A DNA stretch of 6,855 nt from Spirochaetales bacterium (GCA_012800465.1 JAAZJI010000082.1:1-6855), one strand, 5' to 3'. Shown: positions 1-5,982, counted from the stretch's first letter. Translations and numbers: made by a program. The notes: generated from the letters alone by a model not told the origin.

Positions 1-805
1 ACAGCTCGATCTTCGCCTTCTCCGCCGCCTCGCGCAGGCGCTGAAGGGCCATCTTGTCGGTCGAGAGGTCGATCGTCGAGCTCTTCTTGAACTCGTCGAT
101 CATCCATGAGATGATCCGCTGGTCGAAGTCGTCTCCGCCGAGGTGGGTGTCGCCGTTGGTGGACTTCACCTCGAAGACCCCGTCACCGAGTTCAAGGATC
201 GAGATGTCGAAGGTTCCACCGCCGAGGTCATAGACGGCGATGCGCTCTTCGCGGCTGGAATCCTTCCCCAGGCCGTAGGCCAGGGCCGCGGCGGTCGGCT
301 CGTTGACGATCCGCTTCACATCCAATCCGGCGATCCGGCCGGCATCCTTGGTCGCCTGGCGCTGAGCGTCGTTGAAGTAGGCGGGAACCGTGATGACCGC
401 TTCGGTGATCGTCTCGCCAAGGTAGTCCTCGGCGGTCTTCTTCATCTTCTGCAGGATCGCCGCGCTGATCTCCGGCGGACTGTAGGAGCTACCGCGGATA
501 TCGATCTGGATCTCACCTCCGGCGGCCTCCTTCAGCTTGTAGGGAATCAGATTCACCTCGGAGGGAATATCCTTATACTTGCGCCCCATGAAGCGCTTGA
601 TCGAATACACCGTGTTTTCGGCGTTCGTCACCATCTGGTTCTTCGCGGGTTGACCAACGAGACGATCGCCTTTGCTGGTAAACGCAACCACGCTGGGGGT
701 CGTCCGCTGTCCTTCACTGTTGGAAATGACGACCGAATCGGTTCCTTCCATCACCGCGACGCAGCTGTTGGTCGTCCCCAAGTCGATTCCAATGATTCTA
801 CCCAT
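1..805 (-). CDS. dnaK: Molecular chaperone DnaK (Hsp70), N-terminal part; gene runs off the left edge
   Basis: DnaK is the cytoplasmic ATP-dependent Hsp70 that binds exposed hydrophobic peptides; GrpE exchanges its nucleotide and DnaJ stimulates its ATPase. Visible here are 268 codons covering most of the nucleotide-binding domain. The phosphate-1 loop GIDLGTTNS lies at residues 6-14, the family lysine in YSIKR at residue 70, [17 protein letters not shown] around 140-156, [11 protein letters not shown] around 168-178, the phosphate-2 loop DLGGGTFD at 193-200 with Thr198, and HLGGDDFD around 221-228. The sequence ends in the conserved AEKAKIEL stretch. The rest of this domain, the substrate-binding domain and the lid are outside the window. 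The ATG at 805-803 is preceded by GAGGAG 7 nt upstream and matches the usual Hsp70 start. It follows grpE after 74 bp. The match is unambiguous; only the 3' end is unseen. Confidence 0.98.
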   Translation of the reverse strand, partial: MGRIIGIDLGTTNSCVAVMEGTDSVVISNSEGQRTTPSVVAFTSKGDRLVGQPAKNQMVTNAENTVYSIKRFMGRKYKDIPSEVNLIPYKLKEAAGGEIQIDIRGSSYSPPEISAAILQKMKKTAEDYLGETITEAVITVPAYFNDAQRQATKDAGRIAGLDVKRIVNEPTAAALAYGLGKDSSREERIAVYDLGGGTFDISILELGDGVFEVKSTNGDTHLGGDDFDQRIISWMIDEFKKSSTIDLSTDKMALQRLREAAEKAKIEL

Positions 806-812
806 CGTATCA

Positions 813-818
813 CTCCTC
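813..818 (-). promoter_or_regulatory. Shine-Dalgarno site of dnaK
   Basis: GAGGAG on the minus strand, 7 nt before the dnaK ATG at 805. It fixes the start and suggests efficient independent translation initiation. Confidence 0.75.
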
Positions 819-853
819 TCTATCTCATCAATTCTGTTTCATCAGGTGCATGT

Positions 854-883
854 AAAATACTCATACACCCGCTCCATCGTCAA
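854..883 (-). promoter_or_regulatory. Promoter-like element before dnaK
   Basis: On the minus strand TTGACG (883-878), an 18-bp spacer and TATTTT (859-854) form a sigma-70-like promoter with a modest -10. The TTGA overlaps the grpE stop codon (TGA, 882-880). The predicted transcription start is near 847, giving a leader of about 40 nt. The element shares TTGACG-N13-ATGAGTAT-N-TTA, at identical spacing, with the region before grpE. Promoter activity is inferred from sequence only. Confidence 0.45.
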
Positions 884-1422
884 ATGGCCGGTCGTCCCAC
901 TTTCACCTTCGAGGGACGGAGCACCCGACCGTGCAGCTTATAGCCGGTGGCATACTCTTCCAGGACCGTTTCATGCTCGAGATTCTCATCTTCGACGACC
1001 TGGTACGCCTCATGCTCGTTGGGGTCGAACTCCTTCCCGACCGCTTCGATCCGTTCCAGACCCCAGTTCTTCTGAAGCGTCGAATAGATCTGCTCGCTGA
1101 CGAGGACCACCCCGTCGTGCACCTTCGAGAAGTCCTGCGCCTCCTCGGCCGCTTCGATCGCTCGTTCGAAATCATCCAGCGGTCCGAGCAGGTCGACGAT
1201 CAGGCGTTCGTTGGCGAATCGGATCGAATCCTCCTTGTCCCGGAGCATCCGCTTGCGCCAGTTCTCCAGATCCGCCCGGTCGCGGAGGTTCTCCTCCTTC
1301 AGGGCGGAAATCTCCCGTCGAGCCTCGGCAAGCTCATCCTCGATGCTCTGAAGATCGTCAACAAGCTCTTCCGTCTCTTCCTTTTTCACGTGTTCCTTCT
1401 TCGCTTCTTCCTTCTTGCTCAT
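880..1422 (-). CDS. grpE: Nucleotide exchange factor GrpE
   Basis: GrpE is the cytoplasmic homodimeric nucleotide exchange factor of DnaK; it releases ADP and so resets the chaperone cycle. The protein has 180 residues, normal for the family. Residues 1-30 are a very charged, Lys/Glu-rich disordered head. About 30-75 form the long dimerising helix, including ENLRDRADLENWRKRM. About 72-115 form the helical bundle (NERLIVDLLGPLDDFERAI). About 120-180 form the beta-wing that contacts DnaK, with the signature FDPNEHEAY (132-140) and GYKLHGRVLRPSKVKVG (160-176). The ATG at 1422 has GAGGA 7 nt upstream. It precedes dnaK on the same strand, the common bacterial pairing, but hrcA, which often comes first, is replaced by an unrelated coiled-coil gene. 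In some bacteria the GrpE helix acts as a thermosensor; nothing here tests that. Confidence 0.97.
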   Translation of the reverse strand: MSKKEEAKKEHVKKEETEELVDDLQSIEDELAEARREISALKEENLRDRADLENWRKRMLRDKEDSIRFANERLIVDLLGPLDDFERAIEAAEEAQDFSKVHDGVVLVSEQIYSTLQKNWGLERIEAVGKEFDPNEHEAYQVVEDENLEHETVLEEYATGYKLHGRVLRPSKVKVGRPAI

Positions 1423-1429
1423 CTACAGG

Positions 1430-1434
1430 TCCTC
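1430..1434 (-). promoter_or_regulatory. Shine-Dalgarno site of grpE
   Basis: GAGGA on the minus strand with 7 nt to the grpE ATG at 1422. It supports this start over internal methionines. Confidence 0.6.
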
Positions 1435-1458
1435 ATGTCACCGATCACATTGAAATGC

Positions 1459-1490
1459 ATATAAAAGCGTGGAACCGGTCCGGCCCACGC
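1459..1490 (-). terminator. Terminator-like hairpin with short T tract, between the coiled-coil gene and grpE
   Basis: On the minus strand GCGTGG (1490-1485) pairs with CCACGC (1472-1467). The inner part can add three more G-C pairs (CCG/CGG) around a GAC loop, and the stem is followed directly by TTTTATAT (1466-1459). This has the form of a modest intrinsic terminator for the ptsI-der-HAD-coiled-coil transcription unit. The promoter-like element at 1495-1524 lies upstream of the hairpin, so if that promoter is used the hairpin would instead sit at the extreme 5' end of the grpE mRNA. Which reading is right cannot be settled from sequence. Confidence 0.45.
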
Positions 1491-1494
1491 GATT

Positions 1495-1524
1495 AACATA
1501 CTCATCCCCGGCTTGAAGCGTCAA
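1495..1524 (-). promoter_or_regulatory. Promoter-like element before grpE
   Basis: On the minus strand TTGACG (1524-1519), an 18-bp spacer and TATGTT (1500-1495), with the predicted start near 1488. The TTGA overlaps the stop codon of the upstream coiled-coil gene (TGA, 1523-1521). It is nearly the same as the element before dnaK in hexamers, spacing and the ATGAGTAT block. No CIRCE inverted repeat (TTAGCACTC-N9-GAGTGCTAA) is present. Promoter activity is inferred. Confidence 0.45.
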
Positions 1525-1525
1525 G
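1512..1525. repeat. Small inverted repeat overlapping the grpE -35 region
   Basis: CTTGA-AGCG-TCAAG is a perfect 5-bp inverted repeat with a 4-bp centre. It covers the putative -35 hexamer and the stop codon of the coiled-coil gene. It could be an operator or chance; the dnaK element has no equivalent, which weakens an operator reading. Confidence 0.25.
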
Positions 1526-2024
1526 TAAGAGGTTCTTCCATCGCCTTGTGCGCGCTCTTGAGCGCCCGTTCGAACGAGGAGGCGAAGCCCTGCAGGCGAA
1601 AGTCGAACTCGTCGATCTGGGCGTGGATCTCATCGATCTGTTTCCGCCACGCCTTCTGCTCCTCGATCCTGCGGTCGATCGCGAGGGTCGTCTCGCCAAG
1701 CTCCAGGAGGGTGGCGCGATAGCGGGCGAGAATCGATTCCAGCTCGATCAGCTCGCTTCGCCGCCGATCGATCTCATCCAACCGGAAGGAAAGCTCATCG
1801 CTGCCCCGCCGGGCTTCATCGATCACCCGGTTGAGCCGCTCTTCGACGCTCTGCAGCTCCTCCCGGAAAAGGGAGCGGGTGGCGTCGATCTCCCGGATGA
1901 ACTGCCCCATCCGGTTCTTCATCACCTCCAGGGAGTGGCTGCGCCTATCCTGAGCCCGCAGGAGCAGCATGATGATCAGGGTGGTGATGAAGAGCAGCAG
2001 CGACAACACGATTTCAAACCCCAT
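1521..2024 (-). CDS. Small membrane-anchored coiled-coil protein, function unknown
   Basis: I do not recognise a characterised family. The protein has 167 residues. Residues 4-22 are a single hydrophobic helix (IVLSLLLFITTLIIMLLL) followed by RAQDRR, which suggests an N-terminal anchor with the basic flank and C-terminal body in the cytoplasm. Residues about 30-165 are almost entirely charged, helical sequence rich in Glu, Arg, Leu and Ile with heptad-like spacing, for example REELQSVEERLNRVIDEAR and DELSFRLDEIDRRRSELIEL, so a long coiled coil is expected. There is no catalytic motif. It could be a short relative of spirochaetal coiled-coil proteins, or resemble the N-terminal part of RmuC-like proteins without the nuclease domain; both are guesses. 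The ATG at 2024 has a perfect AGGAGG 8 nt upstream that overlaps the stop of the HAD gene, and the gap is 12 bp, so co-transcription is very likely. It lies directly before grpE. Confidence 0.8.
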   Translation of the reverse strand: MGFEIVLSLLLFITTLIIMLLLRAQDRRSHSLEVMKNRMGQFIREIDATRSLFREELQSVEERLNRVIDEARRGSDELSFRLDEIDRRRSELIELESILARYRATLLELGETTLAIDRRIEEQKAWRKQIDEIHAQIDEFDFRLQGFASSFERALKSAHKAMEEPLT

Positions 2025-2032
2025 GGGTGCAC

Positions 2033-2038
2033 CCTCCT
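2033..2038 (-). promoter_or_regulatory. Strong Shine-Dalgarno site of the coiled-coil gene, overlapping the HAD stop codon
   Basis: AGGAGG on the minus strand, 8 nt before the ATG at 2024. It shares bases with the TAG stop of the upstream HAD gene. The spacer forms the palindrome GGGTGCACCC (2034-2025), which takes in the last two bases of the site. Confidence 0.7.
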
Positions 2039-2723
2039 AGATGACCGCTTCGATCTCGGCCCAGGAAGCGAACGACCTGCTCGCCTTCGCCCCCGCCTTC
2101 TTCGCTTTTCCAAGGTACCAGCTGACGAGTCCGGCGTCGGCCGCTCCGACGCAGTCCTTGTCGTAGCTGTCTCCGATATACAGCATCTTCGTCCGTTCGG
2201 AACCGCTTCGTTCCACCAGATACCCGAACGCCTTCCCGCTCGGCTTGAGGTAGCCGCTTTCTTCACTGGTGAACGCGTCGTCGACGAGATCGGCGATTCC
2301 GAGCGTCGTCGGCTTCTCGGCGATGGGGAAATCGGAAAAGAGGATGATGCGGGCTCCTTCCCTCTTCACCCGTTCGAGGGTCTCGCGGAGACGGGGAAAC
2401 GGTGTTATGGTCGTGAAAGTCCGTTCCCATGCCCGGTAAAACTGGGTGTCGATCAGCTCTTTTATCACACCGACGTCCTTTTTGTACCGTTCTGCGACCA
2501 AAGCAGCTTGACGATCCAGAAAACCCTCTCGTGTTTCATCATCCGGCGGATACTCGTCTTGGATTCGGCGGACCTCCTTGCGCGCCCGGTTGAACGCCAG
2601 GCCCAGGCGGACGTTCGGAAAGAGGGAGCGGACCATCCGCGTGTTGAGCTGGAGGCGGCTGTAGAGGGTGCCGTCGATATCCAGGGCGAGCGTGGTGATT
2701 CCCGCTTCGGTGATGAAACCCAT
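2037..2723 (-). CDS. HAD superfamily hydrolase (probable phosphatase, HAD-IA type)
   Basis: A cytoplasmic Mg-dependent hydrolase of the haloacid dehalogenase superfamily, most likely a small-molecule phosphatase; the substrate cannot be told from sequence. It has 228 residues, normal for subfamily IA. Motif I is DIDGTLYS at 15-22, with nucleophile Asp15 and acid/base Asp17. About 25-105 form an alpha-helical cap of the C1 type. Motif II is Ser130 in ILFSDFP, motif III is Lys160 in YLKPSGKAF, and motif IV is GDSYDKD at 184-190 with metal-binding Asp185 and Asp190. All catalytic positions are present. The open frame continues far upstream inside der, but that part is out-of-frame der sequence. 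The ATG at 2723 is chosen because the HAD fold begins there, it overlaps the der stop by one base (TGATG), and AGGG lies 9 nt upstream. Translational coupling to der is likely. Confidence 0.9.
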   Translation of the reverse strand: MGFITEAGITTLALDIDGTLYSRLQLNTRMVRSLFPNVRLGLAFNRARKEVRRIQDEYPPDDETREGFLDRQAALVAERYKKDVGVIKELIDTQFYRAWERTFTTITPFPRLRETLERVKREGARIILFSDFPIAEKPTTLGIADLVDDAFTSEESGYLKPSGKAFGYLVERSGSERTKMLYIGDSYDKDCVGAADAGLVSWYLGKAKKAGAKASRSFASWAEIEAVI

Positions 2724-4243
2724 CACTTTCCGCCCTTTCGCCGCTGTTGCCGGATCGCCCGCTTTCGGGCCTTTTCGACCGCCGCCTTGTTCCCCGGCTT
2801 CACCCCCTTCCTCCGGGCGACCGCCTTCCCGCCGGTCCGTCCGGAGGCGGAAGCCACCCGCTCCGGAGCCGGCCCGGGTCCTCTGAGGTTCAGCGACGGT
2901 GAGCGCTTCCGCTCCTTCAGGTCGATCTCCACGGGGATCCGGGGAAAGCCGAGTTCGCTTCGGATCCGGTTGGTCAGGTAGGTGAGATAGGAGGAAGGAA
3001 AACCCTTCGTCCGATTCACGAAGAGCAGGAAGTTCACCGGATTGGTCGAGACCTGCGTCCCGTAGTAGACCTTGAAGTGGCCTTCCTTGCCGCGGGGCGG
3101 CGGATACTCCTGTCCCCATCTTCCGAGCGCTTCATTCAGACGGGAGGTCTCGACCCTTCGATGGAGCTGGCGATACAGGCTCCACGCCGTATCAAGAAGC
3201 GGTTCGATCCCCTTCTCCTCGAGCGCGCTGATCATCATGACGGGTGCGAAGCTCAAAACGGGAAAGAGGAACCGGATCCGATCTTTGATCGCCTCCAGCT
3301 CGTTGGGGACGCCGGAGAGCAGGTCGATCTTGTTGAGGACGATGACCACCCCTTTTCCGCGGCGGACGATCAGCTGCGCGATCTTCTTGTCCTGGTCCGC
3401 CAGCCCTTCGGCGGAGTCGACGACGAGGAAGACGACGTCCGCCTCCTCGATCGTCCGGATCGCCCGGTTCACCGAGTAGTACTCGACGTTCTCGTCCACC
3501 CTGGTTCTTCGCCGGATTCCGGCGGTGTCCAGCACACTGAAGGTCGTGCCCTTGTGGACAAAGGAGCCGCTGACCACATCCCGGGTGGTCCCGGCGATCT
3601 CGCTGACGAGCGAGATCTGCTTGCCAACAAGAAGATTCGCCAGCGTGGATTTGCCGGTGTTGGGCTTGCCCATGATCGCGAGCCTGACGGTCGCTTCCTC
3701 CTCCTCGGCCTGCTCGATCTCCTCGAAGTCGAGCATCCCGAGCAGAACCTCCTCCAGATCGTCGATTCCCAGACCGTGGGCGGCGCTGATGCCGACGACC
3801 CGCTCGTACCCGTAGCCGTAGAACTCCCACACCAGGTCCTCCCGCTTCGGGTCGTCGACCTTGTTCACGGCGAGGACCAGCCGGTCGCCGTAGGGGCGAA
3901 GCGCTTCGATCAGGTGCTGATCCTCGGCGGTCACCTCGGTGCAATCCATCATGAAGATGATCGCATCGCTCCGATCCAACAGGGAGAGGCTGTTGGCGCT
4001 GACCATCTCATCGAGGGTCCGTCCCTCCATCTTCACTCCCCCGCTGTCGACGAGGGTCACGGGATTGCCCGCCAGATACCACCGCTCCGGCAGCAGATCG
4101 CGCGTCACTCCGGGCGTCGGGTCGGTGATCGCCCTGCGCTTGCCGATGAGGCGGTTGAAGAGGGTCGACTTTCCCACGTTCGGTCGACCGATGATGGAGA
4201 CCACTGCCGGATCATCGGATCGTAAGGTCATCGAATCGTTCAT
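2723..4243 (-). CDS. der: Ribosome-assembly GTPase Der (EngA), two tandem GTPase domains
   Basis: Der is an essential bacterial GTPase with two tandem G domains that works in maturation of the 50S subunit. It has 506 residues, somewhat longer than the usual 435-490. The first G domain has G1 GRPNVGKS (19-26), TPGVTRD as the switch I region (43-49), G3 as DSGG (66-69, usually DTGG) and G4 NKVD (127-130). A Glu-rich linker spans 172-184. The second G domain has G1 GKPNTGKS (192-199), GTTRD (218-222), G3 DTAG (239-242) and G4 NKID (304-307). A KH-like domain spans about 355-445. The extra length is a Lys/Arg-rich tail at 446-506. The ATG at 4243 has GGGAG 7 nt upstream; the Met at codon 5 is a weaker alternative. 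Its start overlaps the end of ptsI by 32 bp and its stop overlaps the next gene by 1 bp, so it sits in a tight operon. Confidence 0.97.
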   Translation of the reverse strand: MNDSMTLRSDDPAVVSIIGRPNVGKSTLFNRLIGKRRAITDPTPGVTRDLLPERWYLAGNPVTLVDSGGVKMEGRTLDEMVSANSLSLLDRSDAIIFMMDCTEVTAEDQHLIEALRPYGDRLVLAVNKVDDPKREDLVWEFYGYGYERVVGISAAHGLGIDDLEEVLLGMLDFEEIEQAEEEEATVRLAIMGKPNTGKSTLANLLVGKQISLVSEIAGTTRDVVSGSFVHKGTTFSVLDTAGIRRRTRVDENVEYYSVNRAIRTIEEADVVFLVVDSAEGLADQDKKIAQLIVRRGKGVVIVLNKIDLLSGVPNELEAIKDRIRFLFPVLSFAPVMMISALEEKGIEPLLDTAWSLYRQLHRRVETSRLNEALGRWGQEYPPPRGKEGHFKVYYGTQVSTNPVNFLLFVNRTKGFPSSYLTYLTNRIRSELGFPRIPVEIDLKERKRSPSLNLRGPGPAPERVASASGRTGGKAVARRKGVKPGNKAAVEKARKRAIRQQRRKGGK

Positions 4244-5945
4244 GCATCCACTCCCGGACCGCTTGTTCGGTTTTTTCGGACGAGTCCATGGTCAAGAGAT
4301 CATCGACAAGGCTTTGGGCGGCGGACAGGTCGATCGACCGGATGATCTTGCGCAGCTTCAAGAGCGCATGGGGGCCCATGGACAGTTCATCGACACCGAG
4401 GCCCACCAGGACGACGGCATGGTGGGGATCGGAGGCCATCTCGCCGCAGACCGCTACGCACTTTCCCATCCCGTGCGCCCGGTCGACGACGTGTTTGAGC
4501 AGACGCAGCACCCCCGGATGGAGGGGTTGGTAGAGGTGGGCGATCTTCCGGTTGTTCCGGTCGACCGCGATCGTGTATTGGATCAGGTCGTTCGTCCCGA
4601 TCGAAATGAAATCGACGTGCCGGAGGATCAGGTCGGTTATCAGGGCGGCGGAGGGGACCTCGATCATCGTTCCCACCTGAAGGTCGGGATCGAAGTCCAC
4701 CCCCTCCTCCTTCAGCCGCCCCTTGGCGGTCTCAAGAAGCCGAAGCGTCTCTTTCAGCTCGCCGATTCCGCTGATCATCGGAAACATGATCTTCGCGTTC
4801 CCGAACGCCGAGGCGCGCAGGATCGCCCGCAGCTGGGTCAGGAAGATCTCTTCGTGCTCCAAGCAGAAGCGGATCGCCCTGAAGCCGAGAACGGGGTTCT
4901 CCTCCTCCAGGTTGAGGCCGCTGACGACCTTGTCCCCTCCGAGGTCGATGGTCCGGATCGTGACGCTCCTGGGAGCGACCCGTTCAAGCACCTCCTTGTA
5001 CCCGAGGAACTGCTCCTCCTCGCTTGGGAGGGCCGAACGCTCCATGAAGAAGAACTCCGTCCGGAAGAGCCCGATCCCGTCGCTGCCCTCCGCTTCGGCG
5101 AAGGGAAGTTCGCCGAGAGTCTGGATGTTGGATTGGATGAGGATCCGCTTCCCGTCCCCGGTCCGGGCTTCCATGCCCGCTCCCGCAAGGAGTTCCGCTT
5201 CGTGCGCCAGGTAGGCCTCGTAGCGTTCGGTGACGGTCCGGACCGCCTGATGGTCCGCCCGGATGATCACCTCCCCCCGGATCCCGTCGATGATCACGTC
5301 ATCGCCGTCCTCGGCCACATGGGAGGCCAGCTGCGTCTCGATGACGGTGGGGATGTCCAACCCCCGGGCGAGAATCGCCACATGGCTCGCCAGTCCTCCT
5401 CCGTCCAGGCTCAGACCGAGGATGTTGGAACGGTCCAGGCCGAAGAGCTCGCTGGGCAACAGGGTGTCCGCCAGCAGGATCACCGGCTCGTCGAGAACCA
5501 GCGAGGATTGGGCGCTCTTGCCGTAGAGGTTTTCGACGATCGTCCGGCCGATGTCGCCGATGTCGACCGTCCGCTGGCGAAACGCTTCATCATCGCTCGC
5601 TTCGAGCGTCCTGATGATTTCCTCCGTGACCTCTTCGGTGGCCCACGCGGCGTTGATGAGCCGCTCTTCGATCAGCTTCCTGATCGACGCGATGTAGGTC
5701 GGATCCTGCACCATGAGGAGATGGGATTCCAGGATCGCCAGCGCTTCGCCTTCCATCTGATCGGCCTTTTGCCGCTCAAGAGCGGCGAGGGCGCGTTGAA
5801 CCGCCCGGTCCAGGAGCCCGAGCTCCCGCTTGACCTGGGCCTTGGCGATCCGCTTCCGTTCAACGACGAGGGGAGCATGACGATAGATTTTCGCCTTGCC
5901 CCGCGCGATCCCTTCACCGATTGCCAACCCCGTCAAAATCCTCAT
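4212..5945 (-). CDS. ptsI: PTS enzyme I (phosphoenolpyruvate-protein phosphotransferase)
   Basis: Enzyme I takes phosphate from PEP onto its own histidine and passes it to HPr, the first step of the sugar phosphotransferase system; it acts in the cytoplasm as a dimer. From the ATG at 5945 the protein has 577 residues, matching the typical 570-580. Residues 1-145 hold the N-terminal part with the HPr-binding helices. The phosphohistidine site is GGGLASHVAILARG with His188. The C-terminal PEP-binding barrel has GIGLFRTEF (290-298, Arg295), RTIDLGGDK (331-339), IEVPSAA (428-434), the signature FISIGTNDLIQYT (446-458) and VCGEMASD with active-site Cys500. All catalytic residues are present. A longer frame reaches 6053, but the fold starts at MRILTG and a promoter overlaps the extra part. 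No Shine-Dalgarno precedes 5945 and the predicted transcript begins about 2 nt upstream, so the mRNA may be leaderless. No HPr gene is in the window. Confidence 0.97.
   Translation of the reverse strand: MRILTGLAIGEGIARGKAKIYRHAPLVVERKRIAKAQVKRELGLLDRAVQRALAALERQKADQMEGEALAILESHLLMVQDPTYIASIRKLIEERLINAAWATEEVTEEIIRTLEASDDEAFRQRTVDIGDIGRTIVENLYGKSAQSSLVLDEPVILLADTLLPSELFGLDRSNILGLSLDGGGLASHVAILARGLDIPTVIETQLASHVAEDGDDVIIDGIRGEVIIRADHQAVRTVTERYEAYLAHEAELLAGAGMEARTGDGKRILIQSNIQTLGELPFAEAEGSDGIGLFRTEFFFMERSALPSEEEQFLGYKEVLERVAPRSVTIRTIDLGGDKVVSGLNLEEENPVLGFRAIRFCLEHEEIFLTQLRAILRASAFGNAKIMFPMISGIGELKETLRLLETAKGRLKEEGVDFDPDLQVGTMIEVPSAALITDLILRHVDFISIGTNDLIQYTIAVDRNNRKIAHLYQPLHPGVLRLLKHVVDRAHGMGKCVAVCGEMASDPHHAVVLVGLGVDELSMGPHALLKLRKIIRSIDLSAAQSLVDDLLTMDSSEKTEQAVREWMHERFDDLTIR
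4251..4255 (-). promoter_or_regulatory. Shine-Dalgarno site of der, inside the end of ptsI
   Basis: GGGAG on the minus strand, 7 nt before the ATG at 4243. It decides for this start rather than the methionine four codons later. Confidence 0.55.
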
Positions 5946-5955
5946 ATACCGGTAT
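5946..5955. repeat. 10-bp palindrome at the predicted ptsI transcription start
   Basis: ATACCGGTAT is a perfect palindrome lying between the ptsI -10 hexamer and the ptsI start codon, so it covers the predicted +1. It could be an operator half or chance; it does not extend symmetrically beyond ten bases. Confidence 0.25.
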
Positions 5956-5982
5956 GATACGGAGTTTGCCCGGTGATGTAAA
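5954..5982 (-). promoter_or_regulatory. Sigma-70-type promoter of the ptsI operon
   Basis: On the minus strand TTTACA (5982-5977) and TATCAT (5959-5954) are separated by exactly 17 bp. Each hexamer matches the consensus at five of six positions. The expected transcription start is about 5947, two bases before the ptsI ATG. This is the best promoter match in the window. Activity is inferred from sequence. Confidence 0.65.

Noticed and set aside
143..943. Plus-strand open frame antisense to dnaK
   Set aside because: DnaK motifs on the minus strand explain this stretch completely.
1548..2981. Long plus-strand open frame across the coiled-coil, HAD and der 3' regions
   Set aside because: It runs antisense across three well-supported genes, with no family match and no ribosome site; an artefact of codon use.
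2724..3119. N-terminal extension of the HAD protein by 132 residues
   Set aside because: The extra part is der sequence in another frame, of Gly/Arg/Pro-rich composition; the HAD fold begins at 2723, where stop and start codons overlap.
3077..4225. Plus-strand open frame antisense to der
   Set aside because: The Asp/His/Val-rich composition is the reverse complement of der codons; the minus-strand GTPase motifs are decisive.
3939..5957. Very long plus-strand open frame antisense to ptsI and the start of der
   Set aside because: It mirrors the codon pattern of the strongly supported minus-strand genes, has no recognisable domain and spans two genes; it is a GC-rich antisense shadow.
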